The notes beneath the pieces are model-generated. The model was not told the DNA's origin, did no database searches, and saw only the letters and a program-made list of their open reading frames with translations. Shown piece by piece: positions 8,077 through 18,076 of a DNA stretch of 64,000 bases; position 1 is the stretch's first letter, and each line of letters begins with the position of its first letter. The DNA lies in NCBI GenBank assembly GCA_910574475.1, contig CAJTAT010000001.1, positions 248,001-312,000 of the forward strand, read 5' to 3'. Position numbers and translations under genes: made by a program. Source of the stretch: Clostridia bacterium (GTDB lineage: Bacteria > Bacillota > Clostridia > Lachnospirales > Lachnospiraceae).

Positions 8077-10209
8077 CTATGTGTCCTCTATCACAAAATC
8101 TATGATTCTGCACCGCCGATCCACATCTTTCACCCGGATTTGAACCTTCTGCCCCAGACGGTAGACATTTCCTGTGTGCTGGCCCCGCAGCTCATACCTG
8201 GCATCGTCGTACTCGTAAAAATCCCCTTCCAGGGAATTCACATGCACCATTCCTTCAATGGTATTGGGTAGTTCCACATACAGTCCATAATTGGTAATAC
8301 CTGAGATCACGCCTTCATAAGAGTCGCCGATACAATTTTCCATATACTCTACTTTTTTCAGCTTTTCTGTCTCCCTCTCGGCTTCCTCCGCCCGGCGCTC
8401 TGTCTCACTGGAATGTTTGGCCACCTCCTGAAGAATTTTTTCATAATGCTCTACCCGCTCCCTTGTCAGTTTTCCTCTGAGATTCTCTTTGATAATCCGG
8501 TGAATCTGCAGATCGGGATACCTGCGGATAGGGGAAGTGAAATGACAGTAGTATTTTGCTGCCAGGCCAAAATGTCCTGTATTGTCCGTGGTGTATTTGG
8601 CCTGCTTCATAGAACGCAGGGTCAGGCGGCTAATCAATGCCTCTTCCGGCGTACCTTCAATCTTGTCCAGCAATTTTTGCAGCTCTCCTGGATGGATCTC
8701 ATCTCCCCCTAAATGGAGGGCATATCCAAAGTTGCGGATAAAAAGCCCCAGCTTCTGCATCTTTTCTGTATCTGGATTTTCATGGGTCCGGTACAAAAAG
8801 GGCTGTGCCTGCCAGAAATAATCCGTAGCCACGGTCTCATTGGCTGCCAGCATGAAATCCTCAATCAGCCGTGTGGCTGTGTTTCTCTCATAGGGCTTTA
8901 TTTCCAGAGGCCGGCCATTTTCATCCAGGATCATCTTGGTCTCCGGGAAATCAAAATCAATCGATCCCCGTTTCCTCCGACGCCTGCGAAGAAGCTTTGC
9001 CAGAACAGCCATTTCTTCAAACATGGGAACCAGATCTTCATATTCTTTACACTCTGCCTCGTCCTGATCCTCCAATATTTTTTTCACACTCGTGTAGCTC
9101 ATCCGGCGAGTCACCCGAATCACAGTCTCTGCTATGAGGTGATCGATCACTTCGCCTTTTCCGTTGATGGTCATGATGCAGCTAAGGGCCAGGCGATCCT
9201 CCCCTGCGTTGAGGGAACAGATCCCATTGGATAACGTATGGGGGAGCATCGGGATCACCCGATCCACCAGATAGACGCTGGTTCCCCGGGCATAGGCCTC
9301 CCAGTCCAGAGCGCTGTTCTCCTGTACATAATTCGTCACATCTGCAATGTGAACGCTTAAAATATAATTCTCCCCATCTCTTTTCACAGCCACCGCATCG
9401 TCCAGATCCTTGGCGTCTTCCCCGTCAATGGTAACGCAGATCTCCTCCCGCAGGTCAAGCCTTCCGTTTATGTCTGCCTCCGAGACAGGCTTTGCCACCC
9501 GCCCGGCCTGATTTAAGACACGCTCTGAAAATTCCACAGGAAACTGATAGGCTTTCACAATGGATAGAATATCTGTGCCCGGATCATTACTGTGGCCCAA
9601 AATCTCGATCACTTTCCCCTCTGGGTTCTTATGCCCTTTTCCGTAGTCTGTCAGCTTCACCACTACTTTGTGCCCTGTGACAGCCCCTTTCGTGCACTCC
9701 AGAGGAATGAAAATATCACTGGTAATTCTCTGGTTATCCGGCACTACAAATCCAAAGCTTTTACTCTTTTCAAAGGTTCCCACCACTTCTGTGATGCTGT
9801 GGACCAGAATCTGCACTACGACACCCTCCTGACGTTTTCCGCGTGCAGTGCCTCCCTTCAATGCTACCTGTACCGTATCTCCCAGAAATGCATCGTTTGT
9901 GTCGTCCTCGCTGATAAAAATATCTTCAGACACCCCCTCCACTGAGACGAAGCCGAATCCCTTTGCATGGCTGATAAAGGTTCCCACCATCATCTTCGCC
10001 TCTGCCTTGCTGTAACGCCCCCGCTTGGAAAGCTGAATCTTTCCCTCAGCTATAAGTTCTTCCAGGATCTCCACTAATTCCTGGCGGTTCTCCCGGGGCA
10101 CCTGAAGCAAAATAGCCAGCTCTTTCTGCTTCATAGGTACATAGTGGGGGTCACAGATAAAATCATATATAATTTTCTTTCTCTCTTTTTCACTCTTCTT
10201 TTCTATCAT
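8077..10209 (-). CDS. rnr: Ribonuclease R
   Basis: 710 residues with the expected domain order: N-terminal winged-helix, two cold-shock OB domains (about 70-230), the RNB catalytic core (about 250-570) with the acidic motif DGEDAKDLDDAV, and a C-terminal S1 domain (about 620-705, GVISGITNYGLYVEL). It is a 3'-5' exoribonuclease that degrades structured RNA and, with SmpB and tmRNA, defective mRNA. The tail after S1 is short compared with E. coli RNase R. It lies between secG and smpB. Confidence 0.96.
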   Translation of the reverse strand: MIEKKSEKERKKIIYDFICDPHYVPMKQKELAILLQVPRENRQELVEILEELIAEGKIQLSKRGRYSKAEAKMMVGTFISHAKGFGFVSVEGVSEDIFISEDDTNDAFLGDTVQVALKGGTARGKRQEGVVVQILVHSITEVVGTFEKSKSFGFVVPDNQRITSDIFIPLECTKGAVTGHKVVVKLTDYGKGHKNPEGKVIEILGHSNDPGTDILSIVKAYQFPVEFSERVLNQAGRVAKPVSEADINGRLDLREEICVTIDGEDAKDLDDAVAVKRDGENYILSVHIADVTNYVQENSALDWEAYARGTSVYLVDRVIPMLPHTLSNGICSLNAGEDRLALSCIMTINGKGEVIDHLIAETVIRVTRRMSYTSVKKILEDQDEAECKEYEDLVPMFEEMAVLAKLLRRRRRKRGSIDFDFPETKMILDENGRPLEIKPYERNTATRLIEDFMLAANETVATDYFWQAQPFLYRTHENPDTEKMQKLGLFIRNFGYALHLGGDEIHPGELQKLLDKIEGTPEEALISRLTLRSMKQAKYTTDNTGHFGLAAKYYCHFTSPIRRYPDLQIHRIIKENLRGKLTRERVEHYEKILQEVAKHSSETERRAEEAERETEKLKKVEYMENCIGDSYEGVISGITNYGLYVELPNTIEGMVHVNSLEGDFYEYDDARYELRGQHTGNVYRLGQKVQIRVKDVDRRCRIIDFVIEDT

Positions 10210-10261
10210 TCTTCCATCCCACAGCAGAATACAACTGACTGCATACCTGCTAAATCAAGAA

Positions 10262-10290
10262 GAAGCACCCCTGTTATCTGGGAGTGCTTC
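10262..10290 (-). terminator. Hairpin after secG
   Basis: GAAGCACTCC pairs with GGGGTGCTTC over 10 bp with one G-U pair and an 8-nt loop, just past the secG stop. The tail TTCTTC is a weak U-tract, so termination may be partial and allow read-through to rnr. Confidence 0.6.
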
Positions 10291-10305
10291 ATCAACTTCA
10301 TTTCC

Positions 10306-10542
10306 TTAAAATAAATTCAAGTTCAATAGGACTGCCAACACAAGAAAGACAACTGCCAAAATCTTCGTAGCCAGTACGATCTTTCCCTCTGCGGAACGGT
10401 TCTTGTTCTGCTCCCAGAAGGAATTGCCTCCTGCGATTGCTCCAAGTCCTGCTGATTTACCCTCCTGCGCCAAGACGATGACGGTCAAAGCGATACATAC
10501 TAAAACAAATAATATGGTAAGAATAATTCTTAAAATACTCAT
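10306..10542 (-). CDS. secG: Protein translocase subunit SecG
   Basis: 78 residues from the ATG at 10542, which has an AGGAGG site 7 nt upstream; a longer reading from 10563 would put the ribosome site inside the gene. Two membrane segments (ILRIILTILFVLVCIALTVIVL and ILAVVFLVLAVLLNL) flank the conserved QEGKSAGLGAIAGG loop. SecG assists SecYE in protein export. It has its own promoter and is followed by rnr and smpB. Confidence 0.95.
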   Translation of the reverse strand: MSILRIILTILFVLVCIALTVIVLAQEGKSAGLGAIAGGNSFWEQNKNRSAEGKIVLATKILAVVFLVLAVLLNLNLF

Positions 10543-10572
10543 TCCTGCACCTCCTATGGTCAAACAAGCCTT

Positions 10573-10601
10573 ATTTTACCATAGATTGGGGGATTGATCA
10601 A
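10573..10601 (-). promoter_or_regulatory. secG promoter
   Basis: TTGATC (10601-10596), 17-nt spacer, TAAAAT (10578-10573) with extended TGG before the -10. A 7-bp inverted repeat CTATGGT/ACCATAG spans the transcription start region and ends next to the secG ribosome site. Confidence 0.6.
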
Positions 10602-10628
10602 GATTTTATTTTCGATCTTATCTAACCT

Positions 10629-11936
10629 CTAATCAAACTTATAAAAGGGATTACTATAAGTTCCCACCGGATCCAAATGCTCTTCAATGCGCAAAAGCTG
10701 ATTGTACTTGGCTACCCGGTCCATCCGGCAGGGGGCGCCTGTCTTAATCTGTCCAGCATTGACTGCCACTGCCAGGTCTGCGATAAAATCTTCATCCGTC
10801 TCGCCGGAACGATGGGAAATCACCGTTGTATAATTGTTTGTCTTTGCCAGTTCAATGGCATCCATGGCTTCTGAGACCGTTCCAATCTGGTTTACTTTGA
10901 TAAGAATCGAGTTGGCTGCATGCATCTGAATCCCCATTCCCAAGCGCTTTACATTTGTCACAAAGAGATCATCGCCCACTAACTGTACCCGATGGCCCAG
11001 TCGCTTTGTCAGCATCTGCCAACCGTCCCAATCTTCTTCCATCAGCCCGTCCTCAATGGAGATAATCGGATATTTGTCAAGTAACTCCTCATAATAGTCT
11101 ATCATTTCTTCTGGAGAACGATAGATCTTCTCTCCCTGCATACGGCTTTCTCCTTCAAAGAAATACTTCCCCGTCTTCTCATCATAGAATTCGCTGGAAG
11201 CTGCGTCTATGGCTATCTTTATCTGGGTTCCGGGCTCATACTCCGCCATGTGGATAGCCTCTACGATACAGTCCAGGACTTCCCTAGTATCCGCCAGGTC
11301 TGGTGCAAAGCCTCCCTCGTCTCCCACAGCCGTAGAGAGTCCCCTCTTTTTTAAGAGCAGCTTTAATTTATAATAAATCTCCACACACATGCGAAGTCCT
11401 TCTTTAAAGTTATAGGCCCCCACGGGCATGATCATAAATTCCTGTAAGTCCACTGTATTGTCCGCATGTTTACCTCCATTCAAAATGTTCATCATAGGAA
11501 CGGGGAGCTGTTTGGAATGAACACCTCCCAGATAGTGAAACAAGGGCACGTTTAAAGCTTTTGCCGCTGCTTTTGCTACTGCCATGGATACGCTTAAGGT
11601 TGCATTGGCTCCCAGGTTGGATTTATTGTCTGTACCGTCGGCGTCCACCAGGAGATGATCAATATAAGACTGTTCCAGAGCATTTTCTCCAATAAGCAGA
11701 TCTGACAATTTTGTGTTCACATTGTGAACCGCCTTTTCCACTCCCAGCCCCAGGTAGCGGTACTGTCCGTCACGCAGCTCCACAGCCTCAAACTTTCCGG
11801 TGGAGGCCCCTGAGGGCACAGAAGCCCGGCCTGTAATATTGCCTTCTACAGTCACTTCCGCCTCCACCGTAGGATTTCCCCGGGAATCAAGAATTTCACG
11901 CGCATAGATATCTGTGATTGGTAAATATAAGTGCAT
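10629..11936 (-). CDS. eno: Enolase
   Basis: 435 residues covering the full enolase length. The N-terminal signature [26 protein letters not shown], the metal-ligand region [22 protein letters not shown], and SHRSGETED are all present. It converts 2-phosphoglycerate to phosphoenolpyruvate. It follows gpmI, which makes its substrate. Its AGGAGG site lies inside the 3' arm of the gpmI terminator hairpin, and the ATG comes right after the U-tract, so expression may depend on that structure. Confidence 0.98.
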   Translation of the reverse strand: MHLYLPITDIYAREILDSRGNPTVEAEVTVEGNITGRASVPSGASTGKFEAVELRDGQYRYLGLGVEKAVHNVNTKLSDLLIGENALEQSYIDHLLVDADGTDNKSNLGANATLSVSMAVAKAAAKALNVPLFHYLGGVHSKQLPVPMMNILNGGKHADNTVDLQEFMIMPVGAYNFKEGLRMCVEIYYKLKLLLKKRGLSTAVGDEGGFAPDLADTREVLDCIVEAIHMAEYEPGTQIKIAIDAASSEFYDEKTGKYFFEGESRMQGEKIYRSPEEMIDYYEELLDKYPIISIEDGLMEEDWDGWQMLTKRLGHRVQLVGDDLFVTNVKRLGMGIQMHAANSILIKVNQIGTVSEAMDAIELAKTNNYTTVISHRSGETDEDFIADLAVAVNAGQIKTGAPCRMDRVAKYNQLLRIEEHLDPVGTYSNPFYKFD

Positions 11937-11984
11937 AAAAAAACCTCCTTTTTCTTAAAAGTTTCTCTTGAAAAAGGAGGTTTT
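11937..11984 (-). terminator. gpmI terminator that also contains the eno ribosome site
   Basis: On the minus strand the arms 11984-11970 and 11954-11940 form a perfect 15-bp stem with a 15-nt loop, followed by seven U and then the eno ATG. The 3' arm contains AGGAGG, the eno Shine-Dalgarno sequence. The element can therefore both stop gpmI transcripts and hide the eno start. Confidence 0.85.
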
Positions 11985-11999
11985 ATTCATTTTCCTCTT

Positions 12000-13538
12000 T
12001 TATTTCACCAACAACGATTTCCCTGTCATCTCTTTAGGCTGTTCCATACCCATCAGCTCAATCAACGTCGGGATAATGTCTGCCAGGCAGCCGCCCTCCC
12101 GCAGGGAGTAGGCCGGATCTGCGTTCACCAGGATAAAGGGAACCGGATTCGTCGTATGGGCTGTAAAGGGTTCGCCCGTATTGTAGTCAATAAGCTGCTC
12201 TGCGTTGCCATGATCGGCGCAGATGAACATCTGTCCATCCACTTCTTTGATGGCTTCCACTGCGCGGCCTACACACTCGTCCACTGCTTCCACTGCTTTG
12301 ATAGCAGCAGGCTCGATTCCAGTGTGCCCCACCATGTCGGGATTGGCAAAGTTAATAATGATCACATCGTATTTGTCTGACTTGATGGCTTCCACCAGCT
12401 TATCGCAGACACCGTAAGCGCTCATCTCAGGCTGCAAGTCGTAAGTGGCCACTTTTGGAGACTTTACAAGTATTCGATCCTCGCCCTCATTTGGCTCCTC
12501 CACGCCGCCGTTGAAGAAGAAAGTCACATGGGCATACTTCTCTGTCTCGGCGATACGTACCTGCTTTTTGCCATGAGCTGCCAGATATTCCCCAAAGGTA
12601 TTGTGAAGCTCCACCTTGTGGAAAGCAACCAGCTTATTAGGAATGGTTACATCATATTCGGTAAAGCATACGTATGTGAGATCCAGCTTCTTTTCTCTCT
12701 CAAAGCCGGTAAATGCATCGTCGCAAAATGCTCTTGTAAGCTCTCTGGCACGATCCGGCCGGAAATTGTAAAAGATAATGGAATCTTTATCCTGAATGGT
12801 TGCCACTGGCTTTCCGTCTCTCATTACCACAGCAGGCACTACGAACTCATCGTTGACACCTTTTTCATAGGAAGCTGCAATGGCACTGACGCCATCTGTG
12901 GCCTCATCGCCCTCTCCTTTTGTCAAAGCGCGAAATGCCTTCTCTATCCGCTCCCAGCGGTTGTCACGGTCCATAGCGTAGTAGCGTCCCATGACAGTCG
13001 CCACTTCCCCTACACCCAGCTCTTTCATCTTATCTGTCAGTTCCTGTACATAATCCTTTCCAGATGCAGGAGGGGTATCCCGTCCGTCCAGGAAGCAGTG
13101 CACATATACCTTTTTCAGGCCATGGCGCTTTGCCAGCTCTAAAAGCCCATAAATGTGAGTATTGTGGCTGTGCACGCCGCCGTCGGACACCAGACCGTAC
13201 AAATGGAGGGCAGAGTTATTGGCCTTTACATTCTCCACTGCCTGAAGAAGCGCCTCATTTTCAAAAAATGTTCCATCTTCAATCTCTTTAGTAATACGGG
13301 TCAGCTCCTGGTACACAATACGTCCAGCTCCCATATTCATGTGGCCCACTTCAGAATTGCCCATCTGTCCGTCAGGAAGTCCTACTGCAAGGCCACTGGC
13401 ATTTCCTTTCACAAAAGGGCACTCAGCCATCAGCTTATCCATAACGGGTGTCTTGGCCTCAGCCACTGCATTGCCATTTACTTTTTCATTCAAGCCATAT
13501 CCATCCAGGATCATTAATACTGTCGGTTTCTTACTCAT
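12000..13538 (-). CDS. gpmI: 2,3-bisphosphoglycerate-independent phosphoglycerate mutase
   Basis: 512 residues of the alkaline-phosphatase superfamily. The metal-binding MILDGYG, the catalytic serine in GNSEVGHMNMGAGR (about S62), FLDGRDTPP, NFRPDRARE, NFANPDMVGHTG and ADHGNAEQL are intact. It interconverts 3- and 2-phosphoglycerate in glycolysis. Its start overlaps the yajC stop by 8 bp, and eno follows after a hairpin, so yajC-gpmI-eno form one unit with a control point before eno. Confidence 0.97.
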   Translation of the reverse strand: MSKKPTVLMILDGYGLNEKVNGNAVAEAKTPVMDKLMAECPFVKGNASGLAVGLPDGQMGNSEVGHMNMGAGRIVYQELTRITKEIEDGTFFENEALLQAVENVKANNSALHLYGLVSDGGVHSHNTHIYGLLELAKRHGLKKVYVHCFLDGRDTPPASGKDYVQELTDKMKELGVGEVATVMGRYYAMDRDNRWERIEKAFRALTKGEGDEATDGVSAIAASYEKGVNDEFVVPAVVMRDGKPVATIQDKDSIIFYNFRPDRARELTRAFCDDAFTGFEREKKLDLTYVCFTEYDVTIPNKLVAFHKVELHNTFGEYLAAHGKKQVRIAETEKYAHVTFFFNGGVEEPNEGEDRILVKSPKVATYDLQPEMSAYGVCDKLVEAIKSDKYDVIIINFANPDMVGHTGIEPAAIKAVEAVDECVGRAVEAIKEVDGQMFICADHGNAEQLIDYNTGEPFTAHTTNPVPFILVNADPAYSLREGGCLADIIPTLIELMGMEQPKEMTGKSLLVK

Positions 13539-13830
13539 TGCTCTTTTCCACCTCTGCTATTGCTGCTTTTTTCATAGGAATCCGGCAGTTTCGGTTACTT
13601 CCGAACTCCACTATAACGTCGTCCTCCGTAATATCAATGAGGACTCCATAAAATCCACTTGTTGTCACTACCACATCGCCTACCTCCATAGTAGACAACA
13701 TGGCGTTTACACGCTTCTGTTCCTTTTTTTGAGGACGAATTGCTGCAAAATACATAAATCCGCCGATTATCACTACATACATGATGATGACTTCCCATCC
13801 CATGGTACCACCTGTTGCCAATAAATTCAT
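13531..13830 (-). CDS. yajC: Preprotein translocase subunit YajC
   Basis: 99 residues: one N-terminal membrane helix (VIIMYVVIIGGFMYFAAIRPQKKEQK) followed by a soluble beta-rich domain with MEVGDVVVTTSGFYGVLIDI. This is the usual YajC layout. YajC joins SecDF near the translocon. Its start has AGGAGG at a good distance and its promoter lies just upstream. The order tgt-yajC is common in Firmicutes. Confidence 0.93.
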   Translation of the reverse strand: MNLLATGGTMGWEVIIMYVVIIGGFMYFAAIRPQKKEQKRVNAMLSTMEVGDVVVTTSGFYGVLIDITEDDVIVEFGSNRNCRIPMKKAAIAEVEKSNE

Positions 13831-13875
13831 TCTTCTTCCTCCTGGTAATTTAAATTAATGAAACGCATTATTGTA

Positions 13876-13905
13876 ATAGTAGCATATATCAGAATCTTTG
13901 GTCAA
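13876..13905 (-). promoter_or_regulatory. Promoter of yajC-gpmI-eno
   Basis: TTGACC (13905-13900), 18-nt spacer, TACTAT (13881-13876) with extended TGC. The -35 overlaps the tgt stop codon. Confidence 0.6.
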
Positions 13906-15032
13906 GAGTGTACACCCATTTTATCCAGCTTTTGTCTTTTATATTCCTGGTAGCGGCCTTCTTCAATAGCTGAACGTATCTCTGTCATCATAGTGTTATA
14001 AAAATACAAGTTGTGCAATACACAGAGGCGCATACCAAGCATTTCCTTTGCTTTCAAAAGATGGCGGATATAGGCTCTGGTGTAACGGCGGCAGGCTGGA
14101 CACTGGCATCCTTCCTCGATAGGACGATCGTCCAGCTCATACTTGGCATTAAACAGGTTGATCTTTCCAAAATTCGTGTATAAATGTCCGTGACGTCCGT
14201 TTCTTGTAGGGTAGACACAGTCAAAAAAGTCTACGCCCCGCTCCACAGCTTCCAGAATATTGGCAGGAGTCCCCACTCCCATTAAATAGGTAGGTTTATT
14301 CTCCGGTAGATGAGGCACCGTCTCCTCCAGAATATGGTACATCTGCTCATGGCTTTCCCCCACAGCCAGACCTCCGATGGCATAGCCGTCCAGATCGAGT
14401 TCGCTTATCTCTTTCGCATGCTCTACCCGTATATCGTCAAAGATGGCTCCCTGATTAATTCCAAACAAAAGCTGATTCTGATTCAGGGTATCTGGAAGGC
14501 TGTTTAGCCGCTTCATCTCCACCTTACAGCGCTTTAGCCACCGGGTAGTCCGGGCCACAGAAGCTGTCACATACTCTCGGTCCGCCAGGGCTGGCGCACA
14601 CTCGTCAAAAGCCATGGCAATAGTAGACGCCAGATTAGACTGAATCTGCATACTCTCTTCCGGCCCCATAAAAATCTTCCGACCATCCACATGGGACTGA
14701 AAATATACCCCTTCTTCCTTGATTTTTCGCAGGGATGCCAGGGAAAATACCTGAAATCCTCCTGAATCTGTCAAAATGGGTTTGTCCCAGGACATAAATT
14801 TGTGCAGGCCACCCAATTTCCTTACTACCTGATCCCCCGGGCGCACATGAAGGTGGTACGTATTGGACAGCTCAATTTGTGTCCCGATCTCTTCTAAATC
14901 TGAGGTAGCCACTGCCCCTTTTATCGCCGCCACAGTTCCCACATTCATAAATACAGGAGTCTGAACAGTGCCATGCACACTCTGAAGCTCTGCTCGTTTT
15001 GCGTTTCCATCTTTTTTTAATACTCGGTACAT
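13902..15032 (-). CDS. tgt: Queuine/preQ1 tRNA-ribosyltransferase
   Basis: 376 residues from the ATG at 15032, chosen because AAGGATTGAATAGG precedes it, whereas the in-frame ATG at 15053 has no ribosome site and lies inside aroC. The family motifs DSGGFQVFSL, AMAFDECAP, GGLAVGE and LMGVGTP are present. The zinc site CQCPACRR with a downstream histidine is intact. It swaps guanine 34 of certain tRNAs for preQ1 in bacteria. It sits directly downstream of aroC. Confidence 0.97.
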   Translation of the reverse strand: MYRVLKKDGNAKRAELQSVHGTVQTPVFMNVGTVAAIKGAVATSDLEEIGTQIELSNTYHLHVRPGDQVVRKLGGLHKFMSWDKPILTDSGGFQVFSLASLRKIKEEGVYFQSHVDGRKIFMGPEESMQIQSNLASTIAMAFDECAPALADREYVTASVARTTRWLKRCKVEMKRLNSLPDTLNQNQLLFGINQGAIFDDIRVEHAKEISELDLDGYAIGGLAVGESHEQMYHILEETVPHLPENKPTYLMGVGTPANILEAVERGVDFFDCVYPTRNGRHGHLYTNFGKINLFNAKYELDDRPIEEGCQCPACRRYTRAYIRHLLKAKEMLGMRLCVLHNLYFYNTMMTEIRSAIEEGRYQEYKRQKLDKMGVHS

Positions 15033-15037
15033 CCTAT

Positions 15038-16141
15038 TCAATCCTTTTTCCATATTTTCTGCAAGTTATCTATTTTTGCACTCATCCCTTCCATCAGTGC
15101 ATCTACAAGAGTGAGGGCCGCCATAGCTTCCACCACCACCACTGCACGAGGCACGATTACCGGATCATGGCGTCCATGAATGGAAATCTCTATGTTTTCT
15201 CCTTTTTGGTTCACTGTGTGCTGCAAAGAAGCAATGGATGGAGTCGGCTTTACAGCCGCACGGAATATAAGAGGGCTTCCATCACTGATTCCCCCCAATG
15301 TCCCCCCAGCATGATTCGTCTTCTTGGATACTAGACCATCTTTGCACACAAAGGCATCATTGTTCTCACTTCCTTTGGCTCTCGCTGCTGCAAACCCATC
15401 TCCTATTTCAAAGCCTTTCACCGCCCCAATAGACAGAATCGCCTTTGCCATGTTTGCCTCCAGCTTATCAAAGCAAGGTTCTCCAAGTCCTACTGGTAAT
15501 CCCTGAACCACACATTCTATTACACCGCCAGAAGAGTCCTGAGCCTTCATACATTCCTCCAGATATGCCCCTGCCCGCTTTGCCGCGTCCGCATCAGGCA
15601 TATAGAAGGGATTTTCAAAAATCTCTTTTTCAGAAAAATTCTCCCTATTCATCTCAACATTCCCAATGGAACGAGTATACGTACAAAGGGTTACGCCTAG
15701 CTCCTCTAAAATCTTACATGCAATTGCTCCGGCTGCCACTCTTCCGATGGTCTCTCTCCCGGAGGAGCGTCCACCTCCCCGATAATCCCGGAAGCCATAC
15801 TTCTCATCAAAGGTATAATCTGCATGTCCTGGACGATAGTAAGAGGCAATTTCACTGTAATCTTTTGAGCGCTGAGAAGTATTGTAGACCACCATGGAAA
15901 TCGGAGTTCCTGTGGTCCTTCCCTCAAAGACTCCTGATAGAATCTCCACCTGATCTGCCTCTGTCCGGCTGGTCGTATACCGAGACTGACCTGGCTTCCT
16001 TCTATTCAAATATTTTTGGATATCTTCCTCCATAAGCTTAAGGCCTGCCGGACATCCATCCACGACTACACCAATTGCCTTTCCGTGGGATTCTCCCCAG
16101 GTGGAAATGCAGAAATGTTTACCTAATATGGAACCTGCCAT
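15038..16141 (-). CDS. aroC: Chorismate synthase
   Basis: 367 residues with the three family signatures: GESHGKAIGVVVDGCPAG at the N-terminus, the RGGGRSSGRETIGRVAAGA loop, and HDPVIVPRAVVVVEAMAAL near the C-terminus. It makes chorismate from EPSP with reduced FMN. It starts at ATG 16141 behind AAGGAAAAAAACG. The tgt gene follows within 6 nt, so both are co-transcribed. Confidence 0.97.
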   Translation of the reverse strand: MAGSILGKHFCISTWGESHGKAIGVVVDGCPAGLKLMEEDIQKYLNRRKPGQSRYTTSRTEADQVEILSGVFEGRTTGTPISMVVYNTSQRSKDYSEIASYYRPGHADYTFDEKYGFRDYRGGGRSSGRETIGRVAAGAIACKILEELGVTLCTYTRSIGNVEMNRENFSEKEIFENPFYMPDADAAKRAGAYLEECMKAQDSSGGVIECVVQGLPVGLGEPCFDKLEANMAKAILSIGAVKGFEIGDGFAAARAKGSENNDAFVCKDGLVSKKTNHAGGTLGGISDGSPLIFRAAVKPTPSIASLQHTVNQKGENIEISIHGRHDPVIVPRAVVVVEAMAALTLVDALMEGMSAKIDNLQKIWKKD

Positions 16142-16193
16142 CGTTTTTTTCCTTTCTATTATTTGCCAATATAGCTTTCAATACAAAGAACAT

Positions 16194-16245
16194 GAGAGTG
16201 TCCCCTAACTATGAGTCCAAAAATTCATAGCTTTGAGCCACTCTC
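16194..16245. repeat. Nested inverted repeat between chemoreceptor gene and aroC
   Basis: Outer arms GAGAGTG (16194-16200) and CACTCTC (16239-16245) enclose inner arms AACTATGA and TCATAGCT with one G-U-type pair. It lies past the chemoreceptor stop but lacks a U-tract, so it may be a rho-dependent end, an mRNA stabiliser or a regulatory site. Confidence 0.4.
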
Positions 16246-16272
16246 CTTCCGAATTCATATTGTCAATGTTTT

Positions 16273-17943
16273 TCACTGGCAAAGCTGAAAAGTTTTCACA
16301 AGTTGCTTGAGCAGACCAGCTTGGTTATTGAGCTCTTGGCTGGTTGCCGCACTCTCTTGGGCAGTAGCAGAATTAGTCTGTACCACACTGGAGATTTGAC
16401 TGATCTGTGTCTCGATCTCATCCACTGCGTCTGCCTGAGTCTGGGCATCAGCAGCAATACCATTAATGGCCCCTACAATCTTTTGAGCTCCTGCCACTAC
16501 GCCTTCCAATTGCTTCGCAGTAACATCCGCAATTTGTGTTCCCTGCCCCACGGCAGAAATAGAGCGCTCAATGAGAGTTGCCGTAGACTGAGATGCCTCT
16601 GCGCTTTTACTAGCCAAGTTACGGACTTCATCGGCTACTACAGCGAATCCCTTGCCTGCTGTTCCTGCCCGGGCTGCCTCTACAGCCGCATTTAAAGCGA
16701 GAATATTCGTCTGAAAAGCAATATCTTCAATTGTTTTAATTATTTTTCCAATTTCGTTAGAACTGTCATTGATCTCTTGCATAGCATTGATCATTTCCTG
16801 CATTTTTTGATTACTCTCAGTAATCTGCCGTCCCATCTCTCCTGCTTGTTCCCGGGCCTGCTGGGCATTTAATGCAGTTTGCTTAACACGGCCAGTGACC
16901 TCCTCCATCGTTTGCTTCAACCCTTCCACAGCGCTGGCCTGTTCCACAGACCCCTGGCTAAGCGCCTGGGCGGCAGTAGACATCTGGTTTGCTCCACCAG
17001 AAACACCCTCAGAGCTAGAGACAATCTGACTCATAGTACTATTGAGTTTTTGAAGAATATCATTTAGGGATGTACGAATAGTCGCAAAGTCTCCAACATA
17101 TTCCTGGGTTATCTGGGCCGTCAAATTACCTTCAGCAATATCCTCCAACATACTGGAAATTTCTCCAATATAATTTCTCAGGCGACAAATCGTGCTGTCA
17201 AAGCTTTGAGCTAAAAGACCAATCTCATCATCAGAATCAATATCCACCATCATGGTCTGATGTTGATTTAGCCCCAGATCTCCCTGTTCCAGGGTTTGCG
17301 CCAATATATTTAAGCGAAAAAGTCGCATAGAGACAGTCCTCTTTATGTAAGCGCCGATAATCATAATACCGACAGCAATAAGCCCTATACCAATCAGACA
17401 TGACAGTACTATAGTCAAATTAATCTGTTTGGTAGCCTCCGACATGGAGATACCTGCAAAAATCAAGCCATCTATCTGACCATTGGCATCTCGGGTAGGT
17501 ACATAAGAGCATAAATGTTTTTCTCCGAGAATATTAGCATTGCCTACATAAGTCTGTCCTTGATCTAACACCACTTTGGAAAGTTCACTGGAAAGCTGAG
17601 TTCCCACGGCACGTTGCCCATCCTGTTGAATCGTTGTATAAGCTCTTGTATCCCCATGAAAGATAGTGAACTCACATCCCATCTGTTCCTTCAGACTATC
17701 TAAAAGTTCTGTCTTATCATCTGAACCATTGTAATTAGCTAACTCATAAGCCAGCATATTCGTACCACTTACACAAACATTCTCCATCATAGATATTGTA
17801 AGTCGGTAAAACATCAACACGCAAAGTATCACTACCGTTGTAATACTTACAGCCAACATTACTGCCACTAGATTTCCTACTTTACGACCAATTCGCTTAT
17901 CCTTTCTCTCAGCGTTTCCTCTTTGTGCATAGTTCCCTTTCAT
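16273..17943 (-). CDS. Membrane methyl-accepting chemotaxis protein with single Cache-like sensor
   Basis: 556 residues. A first membrane helix (about 25-47), an extracytoplasmic domain of about 130 residues resembling a single Cache domain ([15 protein letters not shown] and the ending [12 protein letters not shown]), a second helix (about 178-200), HAMP, then a long coiled-coil signalling domain. The hairpin tip contains [20 protein letters not shown], which contacts CheA/CheW. It lacks the C-terminal pentapeptide for CheR. Ligand is unknown; Cache_3-type domains often bind small carboxylates, which would fit the C4-dicarboxylate locus nearby, but that is only suggestive. Confidence 0.9.
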   Translation of the reverse strand: MKGNYAQRGNAERKDKRIGRKVGNLVAVMLAVSITTVVILCVLMFYRLTISMMENVCVSGTNMLAYELANYNGSDDKTELLDSLKEQMGCEFTIFHGDTRAYTTIQQDGQRAVGTQLSSELSKVVLDQGQTYVGNANILGEKHLCSYVPTRDANGQIDGLIFAGISMSEATKQINLTIVLSCLIGIGLIAVGIMIIGAYIKRTVSMRLFRLNILAQTLEQGDLGLNQHQTMMVDIDSDDEIGLLAQSFDSTICRLRNYIGEISSMLEDIAEGNLTAQITQEYVGDFATIRTSLNDILQKLNSTMSQIVSSSEGVSGGANQMSTAAQALSQGSVEQASAVEGLKQTMEEVTGRVKQTALNAQQAREQAGEMGRQITESNQKMQEMINAMQEINDSSNEIGKIIKTIEDIAFQTNILALNAAVEAARAGTAGKGFAVVADEVRNLASKSAEASQSTATLIERSISAVGQGTQIADVTAKQLEGVVAGAQKIVGAINGIAADAQTQADAVDEIETQISQISSVVQTNSATAQESAATSQELNNQAGLLKQLVKTFQLCQ

Positions 17944-18076
17944 TTCTCATTACTCCAATATCTTAATTATAGTAAATTTTCATATAGGTTTTAACCTACT
18001 TATTTCTATTTTATTCATTTATGGATAAAATTGCAAGTCTCAATAATTTTTTATAATTCAGTTTTAAGAAGGAAGC

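Noticed and set aside
8713..9234. Long plus-strand frames opposite rnr (and similar ones opposite gpmI and the Hcy methyltransferase gene)
   Set aside because: They lie on the opposite strand of well-supported genes, have no ribosome sites, and read as antisense shadows.
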